DNA from: Lepeophtheirus salmonis
Lineage: Eukaryota > Arthropoda > Copepoda > Siphonostomatoida > Caligidae
Direction of reading: 5' to 3'
DNA: 64,000 nt
Assembly: GCF_016086655.4 (NCBI RefSeq)
Contig: NC_052135.2
Coordinates: 23,464,363 to 23,528,362, forward strand
This document shows positions 52,452 through 63,200 of this stretch, in pieces. The first letter of the stretch is position 1; the number at the start of each line of letters is the position of its first letter. The position numbers were made by a program, and so were the translations under genes. Under the pieces are notes generated by a model. It was not told the origin of the DNA and made no database searches. It was given only the letters and a program-made list of their open reading frames with translations.

Positions 52452-52700
52452 GAGTTGTATGAAATATGACCTGCCCGTATGTAAAGATAATAGAACCCAG
52501 ACAATGACATGGTAAACCTCACAACTTAAAGAATGTTTATTAGGAGAGAAGCTAAGCTGGCATGACGTTTCCTTAGACTAACTACAAGCTGTTATGAGAG
52601 GGAAAAAAAAGAATCTTACTCTGTACCTAACAGGCAGGAATTACCCATATGTCGATCATCAATTAACTTCTGGGTCTTAAATTGACTTACATTAATGACT
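52452..52700 (+). repeat. Dispersed repeat family 1, copy F
   Basis: Starts GAGTTGTATGAAATATGACC and includes AAGAATGTTTATTAGGAGAG, GCATGACGTTTCCTTAGACT, AACTACAAGCTGTTATGAGA, CTTACTCTGTACCTAACAGG and GGAATTACCCATATGTCGAT. It is the inverted counterpart of copies B, C and E. Confidence 0.6.
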
Positions 52701-52819
52701 ATTGTTGAAAAAAATATGACATTGTTCAAGCGTGATACTTTTTGTAGTTGCAACTTGATCGGTGTTTTTTATTTGCTGTTATTCGTAAAATACGAAAATA
52801 ACACTAATTATGTGCAGTG

Positions 52820-52892
52820 GAATTATGAGTGTAAGCCGTTTTTGGACACAGAGTAGAATTGAGGGTCAACATCGTAGTAATTCCTGCTTATA
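52820..52892 (-). repeat. Dispersed repeat family 1, partial copy G, cut by the mariner
   Basis: Reads AATTATGAGTGTAAGCCG, GGACACAGAGTAGAATTG and GTAGTAATTCCTGCTTATA. The same blocks precede AATTCCTG in copies D (inverted) and E. The similarity stops exactly where the mariner element begins. The continuation beyond 54327 is not convincing. Confidence 0.5.
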
Positions 52893-54326
52893 AAGGGTTT
52901 TCAATAGGGACACTTCCATTTTACGCTGATAGGTTTCGAAAACGACGTCATATTTGTTATTGTTTCTTTGACAGCTGTGCTCAGAAATAATTATAGTTTC
53001 ATCATGGAGCAGTACACACTCGAGCAACGCTTGCAAATTATTAAAATTTATTAAAAAAGTGGTGAGTCTTTGATCCAAACTTTAGGAGCGTTAACGTCAA
53101 TTCATGGTCAACGTAATCGACCTGCAAAATCAACAATTCAACGTTTGTTGAAAAAATTTGAATCCACATACACGCATCATAATGTTCCTGTGCCAGTGAG
53201 ACAAAGAAATGGACGAAGTGTAAAAAATATTGCTGCTGCAAGCGCATCAATTCAAGATGACCCAAATTTGTATCTTACGCGACGTTCTCAATCGTTGGGC
53301 ATCTCTGTGACATCGTTGTGGCGAATTTTGCGAAAAGATCTTGACCTACACCCGTATAAAATCAAGTTAACAGAAGAACTGAAGCCGCTTGACCACTTCA
53401 AACGTCGGGAATTCGTAAATTGGGCTACTTATTAATGTATGACGTAAGCACATAATAATTGTAAAAACAAATTCGAAAATGATCCTGATTTTCAACGTAA
53501 AATCATCTTCAGCGATGAGGCACATTTTTGGCTCAATGGCTTTGTTATCAAGCAAAATATGCGCTATTGCACCGGAAAAAACCCACACGTGATTCATGAG
53601 GCGCCATTACATCCCCAAAACATTACTGTTTGGTGTGAATTGCATGCTGGCAGTGTCATTGGGCCGTACTTTTTCGTCGACGATGACAATCGCCACGTTA
53701 CTGTGAATGGAAATCGTTACAACGCCATGATAAGCAACTTTTTTTGGCCTGAATTGGAAGATATGGACTTGGATGATATGTGGCTTCAACAAGACGATGC
53801 CACTTCACACACAGCAAATTTTACAATCGATTTATTGAAGAGTAAGTTTGGTGAGCGTCTTATCTCCAGAAATGGACCTGTCAATTGGCAGCTTCGCTCG
53901 TTCGATTTAACGCCTCTAGACTATTTTCTTTTGGGTCACGTAAAAACCCTTGTCAACACCAATAATCCGTCGACGTTAGAAGAGCTCAGAACAAATATTC
54001 AACGCGAAATTGCTGCAGTTTCAGCCAATTTATGCGGAAAAGTAGTCGAAAATTGGGTTCAACGATTGGACTTCGTAAAACTTGCACCATTAAAATCTGA
54101 ACACTTTGAATATTAAATTTCAACAAGATATAATTTTATTAATTACCAATAGAATTTTGACAAAAATAATACTATAAACCGACAAGTACGAACACGCAAT
54201 CTTAAAGATAGCCATTAAAAAGAATTTATTTATATTTAGTTTGTTTATGTGAAAGTTCTAAACTAAAACGATCTTCTTTAAACTATAATTATATTACAGG
54301 TAAATGTCTATTGTAAAACCACCTTG
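52893..54326 (+). mobile_element. Mariner transposon, DD41D (rosa-like) family
   Basis: About 1.43 kb. The left end, AAAGGGTTTTCAATAGGGAC, has an imperfect inverted match at the right end, which read inward on the minus strand is CAAGGTGGTTTTACAATAGA. Both ends are bordered by TA, the target site of IS630-Tc1-mariner elements. A single full-length but interrupted transposase lies between. Terminal repeats are about 25-28 bp and differ by small indels, so exact ends are uncertain by a few bases. Confidence 0.82.
53004..54116 (+). pseudogene. DD41D mariner transposase with three in-frame stops
   Basis: One frame runs from the ATG at 53004 to TAA at 54114-54116 (370 codons, normal mariner length) and is interrupted only by TAA codons at 53052, 53433 and 53445. 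Order of parts: N-terminal helix-turn-helix (MEQYTLEQRLQIIKIY; KSTIQRLLKKFEST, about residues 41-54), a second HTH-like segment (LGISVTSLWRILRKDLDLHP), then the catalytic core with Asp171 (IIFSDEAHFWLNG), Asp264 (MWLQQDDATSHTA) and Asp306 (FDLTPLDYFLLG). There are 41 residues between Asp264 and Asp306, which defines the DD41D group to which rosa-like mariners belong. All three catalytic Asp codons are intact and no frameshift is seen, so decay is recent or slow; readthrough is unlikely. Confidence 0.88.
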
Positions 54327-54425
54327 TATACAACATTTTTTGTTTCTTTCAGTCCATTTGATGTAAATATAGTCCAACCTGTACTCCCGTATGATACTTT
54401 TGAAAATCCAACATATCTGAGCATG

Positions 54426-54593
54426 TTAAAATACTGATTTTGGTAAACCTGAAGCAATTTCTTTCAAATGTTTGATGTATGTCATAACCATTGCTAACTT
54501 GCCATGTTCCTTCTTCAACTGTAATGAAGATTGAAGATACATAGTAATACTAACTCGCTCATCCACTCCTTCCTGTTCTGTATTCAAAGACAT
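54426..54593 (-). CDS. Unrecognised 55-codon ORF with coding-like composition
   Basis: The minus-strand frame from ATG at 54593 to TAA at 54426 encodes 55 residues, including MSLNTEQEGVDERVSITMYL and QLKKEHGKLAMVMTYIKHLK. Charged residues are balanced and the composition is unlike the Phe/Ile/Asn-rich chance frames of this window. Immediately downstream both other minus-strand frames stay open, one reading TCSDMLDFQKYHTGVQVGLY and the other RYVGFSKVSYGSTGWTIFTS, so a frameshifted longer gene or an exon is possible. It sits about 100 bp beyond the mariner. I do not recognise the protein; it could be an exon, a retrocopy fragment or part of another element. Confidence 0.35.
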   Translation of the reverse strand: MSLNTEQEGVDERVSITMYLQSSLQLKKEHGKLAMVMTYIKHLKEIASGLPKSVF

Positions 54594-54964
54594 AATTCCC
54601 TTTTCTTTATTCTTATGTAATATACATTGTCACTTTTTGTTCAATAATTCGTTTTTTGGATTTTTAATTTTTTTGGTGCATTTTCGAATCTACAACCCAT
54701 ACCTTAGAAAAAATTGGAGACACGGGGAATCGATCTTATTTAATAAAAAAAATTAAGTTATTTGCGAAAAATCAAACTTGCCCTCCAGAGCCAAGGAATT
54801 TGGTATGATAAGAATTAAACGTAGCGTAACTCGAAATTCTAAACAACTTTTATATTATGTTTAAAGTCTGTATCTCTTTTCGTTTTTGAAATGAAGGCAT
54901 TTTAATCATTATTTTTCTAAGCGGGACAGACGTAAAAATAAATAAATTAGGATGTGTGACTAAG

Positions 54965-55513
54965 CTATCCTGATCATCAATGTAGCCGCCTTAAGTGGCA
55001 ATGATGACTTCCAGCGAAACATTGCACCCCCTGCAAATGTAGTCCTCTATCATCACGTTACAGTGCTGGCTGTTAGTGGGTTTGATGGCCTGGGTGTTTG
55101 GATGACAGACACTTCAAGCCTTCTCCTCGACATACACTCAAAATGTATAGTCAAGGGTTTTGGCATCAAGGCTATAGGGGACCAAAAAGTGTCAAAAAGA
55201 GCTCAAAAGAACTCTAGAGTCTTGCAAAAGAGGAGACGAGTTTATTTAATTGCTTGTGTCAAAAATGGCCTCTCCACCCTCACAAGGCTCTTTCCGCCCA
55301 CTTTTTTAAAGTTTTCTGGACAGTATGGTGTGAAACCTCGAGACGTCTTGCATGGGCCCTCATGGACTTGAGGGAACTGGCCGGAGCTGTTTTCTTTAGC
55401 TCTACCAGATGCAGTTTGGGCTTTTCGACAGAGCCCTTCTTCCTCTCTAACGTTTCAGACTTGCTGACAGCATAGACCGTGGCACTGGAGACGCCCAACA
55501 TCTTGTTGTGCAC
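54965..55513 (-). pseudogene. Internally deleted paired-HTH Tc1/mariner-superfamily transposase
   Basis: From 55513 downward the minus strand encodes an N-terminal DNA-binding region: MLGVSSATVYAVSKSETLER (first HTH), then SLKSMRAHARRLEVSHHTVQ and KTLKKWAERAL (second HTH). At about 55190 the sequence jumps to the C-terminal end of the same type of protein. A frame there reads LDYTF, then VYVEEKA after a stop in place of Trp, then SVCHPNTQAIKPTNSQHCNV, MIEDYICRGCNVSLEVIIAT and, after a stop, GGYIDD. The LDY Asp (codon 55150-55152) corresponds to the third catalytic acid. The segment with the first two acids is missing, so this is a deletion derivative with stops and a frame change. Plus-strand open frames here are shadows. 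Confidence 0.72.
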
Positions 55514-55539
55514 AAATGAAATTCATCAATCCCGTTCAA

Positions 55540-57560
55540 GTGTTATTTATCGACTTGCACGTAAGCTAGAAAGTTCAAGTTTGTTTTGTAACTAACTTTT
55601 TATGCTTTAATACACCAAATTATGAATTAATTTCAATCACTCATCTTTCATTAATTATTGAATTAGTAAGTATTCAGATTTCAATAGACTCTGCGGTACT
55701 CCTTAGATTGCAAACTTGAAAAAAGTATCGCTCTCGTTAAAGTCATATTTTATACAACTCTAAGGAAGTTTAAAATTAAAAGAGGAGGACATCTTTTTTT
55801 GGTTCATTATTCTTAAGATAGCACCATTTTCTAGGATAATTTTCCTACTTTATTTATTTACTTATTAAAATTTAAAAATGAGTTAAAATTTAAATTCAAA
55901 TCTGATTGTAGTCCCTTATGACGATTATATACTATTATTTTTACAACAAAATCCAAATAAAATTAACCATCTCGTATGTTTCTTTTTCATGTTTTCATAT
56001 ACTTAGCTGATAAAAGATTTTTATAATTTTGTATCCTAAATTTCGTTTTTATCGAAGGAGTTTTAAAAAAAGGCATTCAAATGATTTTTTAAAACTTTGA
56101 TGATTAAATTACTACCTCATGGTGAAAATTTTCTGATTAATTAAATGAAAGATTTTTGCGCTTCAGATCTCATTTTTTTGGTAGGATCATTAGACATTTG
56201 GTGTCGCTTGAACTGAGCTCAACACGTCAAAATTTCATTCGCAGTCATTTTATACTACTGCATTTCAAGTTATCTTTAATGATCTTATAGATAATATGTA
56301 TAATATTTTTCACTTATACGCATGCAAGTTTTCCATTGATTCCAGTCCTTTCCATACTTTTAAGTCACGAGATACATTTGAATATAAATACAATGTCATA
56401 TTTCTAAATAAATAATAATTTTTTTTAGCATATGAACTTTTATTTAATAATTTTTGTTTCTTCTTTTGCTTTTTACGTTACTAACTGCAGGTTCACTATA
56501 CTATTAGTCCATCAATGGTCACATTTAAAAATATAAGCTTTCATAAAGGCCATAAAAAGTACTTATTATTTTGTAAACTATTATATTCAGTATGCATTAA
56601 AATTTTGAAGTATGTTTTAAACATCTAGGGGCTGCAAAATGATTTTCTTCAAAATTACATGTTAGACCAGATTTAAAAATAAAAATAACAATTTATAAAT
56701 CAAACCCATTAAAATTTGTTAATCATAGCATCCGATATTTTCTACGTTTTCCATAAAAAATTTTATACATACATATCTAAAAAAAATCTAGAAAGCTATT
56801 TTGTAAAGAAATACTAAGCATTTTTTAATGTCATATTATATAATGTATTATAAAAATTAATATAATTAAAAATATTCCTTTACAAAAGAATAATCATTAA
56901 TATGGACACCTATATGACAGAAAAAATGCTATATTATTACTCTTTAGTAAATAAGTTTAGCTAAAATAGTAAAAATAATATTTTTTATTTGACATTGTAT
57001 TAAAATATGCATATTGTATTTTTTGATACAAATATTTTTCCAAATAGTCTGCCAACAGTATAAAAATCTCTCATTTAAAAACAAAAACCTTATCATATAC
57101 GTATTAAACTGTTAACCAAAATACATTACTGTACTGATTTCATTTTTTGATTCATTATACTTAAATAAGGGATTATACTTTTATAATTATATTTCATTTG
57201 TAATAGTACAAAAATTATTTGTTTTCACATTTCATTTATTTAGTGGCTCTCTATTAAATTTCAAAATAAAATTTAAATTTACATTTAATAACTATTATTT
57301 AATAAGATAAATAATTCAGACATGTATTTAAACAAATTAAAATAATGTATTGGCTGTTTGAATTTAAGTTTTAAGTTGAATACAAATTATAGTCAAAATT
57401 TCTGAACTCATAGCATCACATTTGAGACTATAATTATAGGTTATGGTTAAGAGTTGTTCCATGCTTCATATTTTCTCATTATTCTTCGATTTTGGAGATA
57501 GTGTAAGCGGAAAGTTAAATTTCAATCATAGCAACCTTTTAACTATGCGATGCGAAGCAA
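55540..57560. other. Very A+T-rich DNA without recognised genes
   Basis: No gene motif. A GTCATATTTTATACAACTC block at 55741-55759 resembles the outer end of family 1 copies (compare 52452-52470 inverted), so a small family 1 fragment may lie there. Confidence 0.45.
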
Positions 57561-57860
57561 ATTATATATTATTGGGGACTAAGAGAGACGGATGAGTACC
57601 CAACGTATCTAGTACAATGTATTCCTCAAATTAATCTATTATCATGATTCATAATGGATACAAGAAAGAGCTCGACTTTGAGCTCCTTGCCTCTTCTGAT
57701 ACTCTATAATAGACGAACTCACAACTTCATCCGCATAATGAAACCTACCATCTTTTTTTAAATTATCCCCAAAGTGCTAATTGTCCGAATAACTCTAAAG
57801 AGTCGAGATCCCTCTCTTCCTAACCCAGTAATATTTAATTCACGTCGCTTCGGTTATTAT
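57560..57860. repeat. Richer block sharing motifs with 3.65-3.74 kb
   Basis: Contains AAGAGTCGAGATCCCT and, about 30 bp later, TTAATTCACGTCG, both found in the same order near 3650 and 3715. This is probably a diverged dispersed repeat; its borders are unknown. No coding content recognised. Confidence 0.35.
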
Positions 57861-59555
57861 TAAAAGTTTGTGACGTTTTATTTTCAACTTTCCACCTATG
57901 ATGTTGATAACTTCAAGATAGAAAGAGAAAATATGACTTGTGGTAAAATTGTTAAGCATACTCGTCCTAAAAATGGTCAATTTCGACCCAAAAATCCCAT
58001 TTAAATAAATGAAAATGGTCTGCATAGCGGAAGAAAGCCTTAAACTTTTTGATTGTCCATCACAGAATAGACATTTGTACAGGGGGGTTGAGCTATTAAC
58101 CTGAAATACACATAAATGAATTCAATATAAAAAGGTTATACAATATTTTATATTTTTGAAAAAGAACATAGTGTACTATGAACTCTCCAGCCATTTACTT
58201 CCCGGATTAATGTAATGGTTGAAGAGAAATAATAAAAGAGTCATATTGTCAATTCTTATGTATAAAAGAAAGGAAATGCTGTAACATCAAATAACTCTTA
58301 CATAAAGATATATAATCTTACATAGATACATATGTATATGAAAGTATTTGTTTGTCGACATGTTTTTGGCATCCCTAGAGGAATTTACAGTCCTGTGGAT
58401 GGTCTTGCTCCCCTGTCATCATTTTTAAGACTTGATTCTCTAAAAAAATATACATATGTTATGTACATACATATTTAGAAAAAAGCTTTTCTGCTTTGAA
58501 AGAAGGAACGTTTTTCTTTGCAATTTTCTTCTCTTTTGATCTCATGTAATCAAACTCTATTGGGTGAGTTTACCTGCAAGAAAAATAGATGTGGAAATCT
58601 CAGAAAAATATTGCAGATCCATAAAATATTATTAATGAACCAAATTAAGGGGGAATGAAGAAAATCTCGTTTTGAGAGAAGGGATAATGAAAAAAAAATA
58701 AAAAATAAAAATAAGAGGACAAATTCGTTTTGGCCACTTGTATATATTTATAAAGTCTTGAATATAATGGAAATGAAAAAACAACAACTTAACTATACAT
58801 AAATATAAGCCTTTCAAGAGCCCTGTATATATAAGTGATATAAAAAACTGCAAGATAATTTAAAATTAAAATAAAGGTCACGTCGCAGAAAATCTACCAT
58901 TATTTTTCCCTCTTTGAACTAGCAAAGGATTTTATTCCTGTCACAAAATGACAAAAATACACTTATTTAATTATACTGAATTCATTGATTATAGCAATTA
59001 TGTATAGTCACGTAAAAATATATTTACAAATATATGTACTTTGTAATTACTCGAATAACTATTAATTTTTTTGTCCATCCGCAGTAAGGATATATATTGT
59101 AATATGTACATGCATGTAGTTAAATGAAGCTTTTGCATGTATTTGATTATTCTTTAATAAATTATTCCTTCATATATTTGTTAATGGCAATGTACAAAAT
59201 GCCCAAGCAATCTATACAGTTTTCAATTTAGTGGTCATTTTACGATAAATACCCTCTATGCCCTCTGCTTTGGGCCGTTCCTTGTCTATATTTTACACAT
59301 CTCTAATAGCTGCTACTCCGTGGTTATATAACACTCTTTGGATAATTGTAAGACCTCAAGTCCGACCTTTATCGGATGGTCATATATTGCTTGCTATGTA
59401 GTTCCCCCTAATACGAGAGTGAAAGCGGTGATTATTGGCATACTGAAAAAACACTGTCCATCGGCCAACTTACGGATCTTGTTCTAACACTACCAAATCA
59501 TAAGTATCTTCTAAATGTCTCCATTAGCTCTCTCATATGATTCTTGAGATTATGG
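57861..59555. other. A+T-rich DNA without recognised genes
   Basis: The last 350 bp (from about 59210) become less A+T-rich, leading into the tandem repeat at 59.56 kb, but no motif is recognised. Confidence 0.45.
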
Positions 59556-59561
59556 GTGATG

Positions 59562-59858
59562 GGGTTTTCCAAGCATAGGCTCATTTGCACAAGCCGTGAG
59601 CCGAAGTAATTAGAAGGGGTCCTTTATGCTCTATGAAATGGTGGCGATGGCTAATGAAAAACCTTTTCGACTAGTGGTTCACTTGCACAACCAATGCCCA
59701 CAAGTGTATTATAGAATACTAAAACGGGTCATTGATGCTCACGGAAGCGGCGGCGGTGGGTAATAATCCCCCTCTTGAAACTGTGGTTATTTTGCACAAC
59801 CTGTATTATAGAACATTCAAAGGGGGCATTGATACACAGGATAATGATGGCGATATAT
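59562..59858. repeat. Three degenerate tandem copies of a unit of about 100 bp
   Basis: Copies lie at about 59562-59660, 59661-59766 and 59767-59858. Shared blocks in order: a GGTTCACTTGCACAACC-like segment (59576, 59677, 59784), TGTATTATAGAATACT (copies 2 and 3), a GGGGTCATTGATGCTC-like segment (59616, 59726, 59823) and a GTGGCGATGGGTAAT-like segment at the unit end. The copies are well diverged and less A+T-rich than the surroundings. Confidence 0.65.
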
Positions 59859-59876
59859 ATTTAAATGAAAATGCAC

Positions 59877-60276
59877 CAGATTAGGAATGTCCAACCTATT
59901 CCTATATTGGGTCGCATTGCCTGAAATATTTTAATGGGCCGTAGATACTATCAAGTTGAGCGTCATGAAAAATTACTAAATGAAACAAAAATGGTAAATA
60001 CAAATTCTTTCCAATTTGAGGCCAAATATAAAAACCGTTCGAATCTAATTTTTTAATACCAAACTGCTTAAAATAGATAATCTGGGAACCCTGTTAGAGT
60101 CTCAGAAAATACAAAATGACGTCAATTATTTTTTAATATTTGTTCGTATTGTGAGTGTTCTACCCGTTTTGATGATATTGCTACAATTTTTCTAAAAGTG
60201 CTACATGAAGTGAAAATGAATAGTGGCCGTCAACTAAACATTAGGCGGCCCGCAATCCACAGGTTGGGCATACCTG
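59877..60276. mobile_element. hAT-like non-autonomous element
   Basis: The left end reads CAGATTAGGAATGTCCAACC followed by GGGTCGCATTGCC. The right end on the minus strand reads CAGGTATGCCCAACCTGTGG followed by GCGGGCCGCC. The shared CAG...ATGYCCAACCT core and the GGGCCGC segments resemble ends of hAT elements, which typically start CAGG-ATGCCCAACC. The 400-bp interior has no coding frame. No clear 8-bp duplication is present (AAATGCAC and CACTTGAT flank it), so the ends may be slightly misplaced or the flanks eroded. Confidence 0.5.
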
Positions 60277-60284
60277 CACTTGAT

Positions 60285-63200
60285 TCTCAAATTTCTTGTA
60301 ATGAAATTGGATCTTAATCAAATCCTTAATTATCAAATTGCTTGAATTTCATTGATAATCAAATTACTCATAATCATTTTACATAAAAATGAACGTAAAA
60401 TGACAACTCTATTGAAAAATTTATAGATTACAGGACAATCTTCTCATTGCTCTTACTAAATGGTACTTTCCACATTTCCTGTGACATATTCATATGTACA
60501 TAAAACAACTTTCAAAAGTATGTGAAAGGTCAAATTAATATATATATATACCGTTATTTTCTCATTCCATTCAATTTTTTACTATTGAAAAAATTGGAGA
60601 AATAAACCAATTTAGTGCAACATTCTTTTAAACTTTTGAAAGAATGCTTATTCTCTTTTTTTTAAAAGCCTAATAGACATATCTTTGATCACAAAAAAGA
60701 AACAAAAAATATCAATAGCGAACCAAAAATTATCAATAAAAAACCAAAAATTAGCTTATTAAAATAAAATCACTAAACACATCTGACATAGGTAAAGAAC
60801 AAAATAGAAAAACCAGACAAAACGTTTCAAAAAAACTTTTGAAACTTTCCCGCTCCCTGCTTTTTTTTAATTTAAGGTTGGATTGAAATGAAGCCATGTT
60901 AATTTTACAACATTTATCTGTTAACTAACAATTAACATTACATTTCTATTGTTTAAAAGTCCGCGTTAACGATCATTTTGTGAAAATTTGCCAAAATGTG
61001 GAGCTTTTTAGTGATGACATGTTCCAAATTTATTTGAATTGGTTCCTTTTGCATCTGTTTGATTAAATTATTTTTTGTATTTTGCTGAAAAGTTTGCATA
61101 TTTTTTAAAATTTAGCAAAAAAATAAAAATTTCAGAAAAATCTACATACCTTCAAAAGTTAAAAAATAACTTTTTTATATTTATTTTCTTATTTTTTTCA
61201 ATAGTAGAAAATCAAAGAACACACCAAAAGACGTCTAATCTTCCAAAAAAACAAAACAAAAAAACGAATCACGTAAAATGTCTAAAAGTGTCAACATACA
61301 TTGTTGATATGTGTAATAGCATAAAAAAATGGGAATTAAATGTTTGAATGAGAGAATAACGATTTATTATTTTCCGTGAGTAGTACATCAGATATCAGTA
61401 AAAAATCCTATAAATTTGTAAAAAAATTTAGTGAGAATTTAACTCTTAAAATTGTCATTTTATAAAAGGATGATATTTCTTGAAGTACGGGTAGCGGTTG
61501 GAGTACCAATTTAGTATAGTTTTATTATTAATCCTTCAAAAGAACATCTACGTTACCAGTATATCAAATCATACTATTATTCATCCTTGTGGAAAACTTC
61601 AAAGCATCACCTTGTTTATCTACATGTATGTAAGTAAGAGTACATACATATTAATCGCCAGGTTTCTTTTATTTTTATTTCCAAGGCATGAAACAATTGT
61701 ACTTCTGCAGAATCTTTTATAAGCGCAGTGTTATTATTAGTTCATGCAATTGTGATCTTTCTTTTTTATTTAGATAGAATGAATGTATATATACTCAAAT
61801 AACATAAATCCATCACAAATGAATAGTGGGGAAAAACATTGCAGGTATTAGATTTTTAAGACTTAATTATTCTTATTATTATCTCTTTCTTTCTTTTCAC
61901 ATTAACTTAACTTCTTTTATGAAGTTTCCATGTATGTATGAATGTAAACAACAAATTGCTTTTAAAAGATTAGCATATTTTTTATTTTTTTTGTATGAAT
62001 ACATAACATAATCGTTTAAATGAAAATAACCCATATATTGTTTTTGCCATTACCATTAAAGTATGAATTTTTCGATTTTTTTTACGTTCTTAAAGGTTGG
62101 GACCCATATATTGCATCAAAAGTTAGTTATGCAATTACATGTTTATGTATGCACAGTAAGCATTTATTTATGTACAACTTGCAGATTCTGTACAAGTTGT
62201 AACTTGAATAAACAGATTGTACAATGTACATTTTCTACGTCTCATAACACATAAATAATATTTAATTGCAACAGCAGCCATTTTTATTGAAAATTATTAA
62301 TTGATGCTACCTTGATCTATAAAATTAGCTACTTAGGAGTAATATAACTAGATGCATTTGAACCTTTCATGCAAAATAGTTTGAAATCTTTTACACAACA
62401 GTCAACATAACATTCAGAAAGGTTGGTAATTATTCTTTGGCTGTATTAAAAAGTTATATTCTCATATAAAGCATGAAACAAACGCTTTTCGTTAGAAACT
62501 CTAGTGAAAAGAGTAATCATATTTTCTGATTAAAAAAAAAAAAAATATTGATCCCGTTTCTGGCCTCTTGTGAGATCATCATATAAGTCTAGAGTGAATA
62601 AAGGATCTGTTGACCAGTACTTTATAAAATTAATCCAGACTACATAAGTAAGTATTGCATCCCTTTTTGTGAAAGAGTTATCAGTTGCTAACAGAATCGA
62701 ATATAGAAAAAGCTGACAGTAATATACTTTTAGTATAAAAAAATATCTTTATTATTTAAATTATGAGAAATATTTGAGACATTCAATTATAATTTTCAAA
62801 CTGTGTAAATTTTTAGTTTCCATTCGGTATATTAAAAATAGATTAATTCAAATTTTTACCAATGTCTGGCTTTTTTTTATCTCAAGGTCTAAATATCAAA
62901 TAAATATGACAATTTTTTTTCAAATATTGTTACCTTTATTTTTAATGAAATACTTTTCACACCATCATACAATAACAACCACCATTTTTTCAATTTTTTT
63001 TTCTCGATATTTTAATATTTTCAACTATATGTTATATTTTGTTACTTGGTTAAAAACCTTAATTAAATGTATTACCTATTTGTACCAATATACACTACAT
63101 ATGAAAATTCATATAAAAGCTCTAATATGACTTTTTTCATTAAAAAAGGACTTCTCAGTATATATTGCTATATTATTTTACCTTCATAATACATAAATGA

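Noticed and set aside
53041..53792. Minus-strand open frames of 61-76 codons
   Set aside because: Antisense shadows of the DD41D mariner transposase.
55063..55475. Plus-strand open frames of 102 and 73 codons
   Set aside because: They lie antisense to the decayed transposase on the minus strand, whose motifs explain the openness.
62774..63130. 118-codon plus-strand frame with membrane-protein-like composition
   Set aside because: Hydrophobic and lysine-rich content follows directly from the A+T-rich sequence; no motif or neighbouring signal supports a gene.
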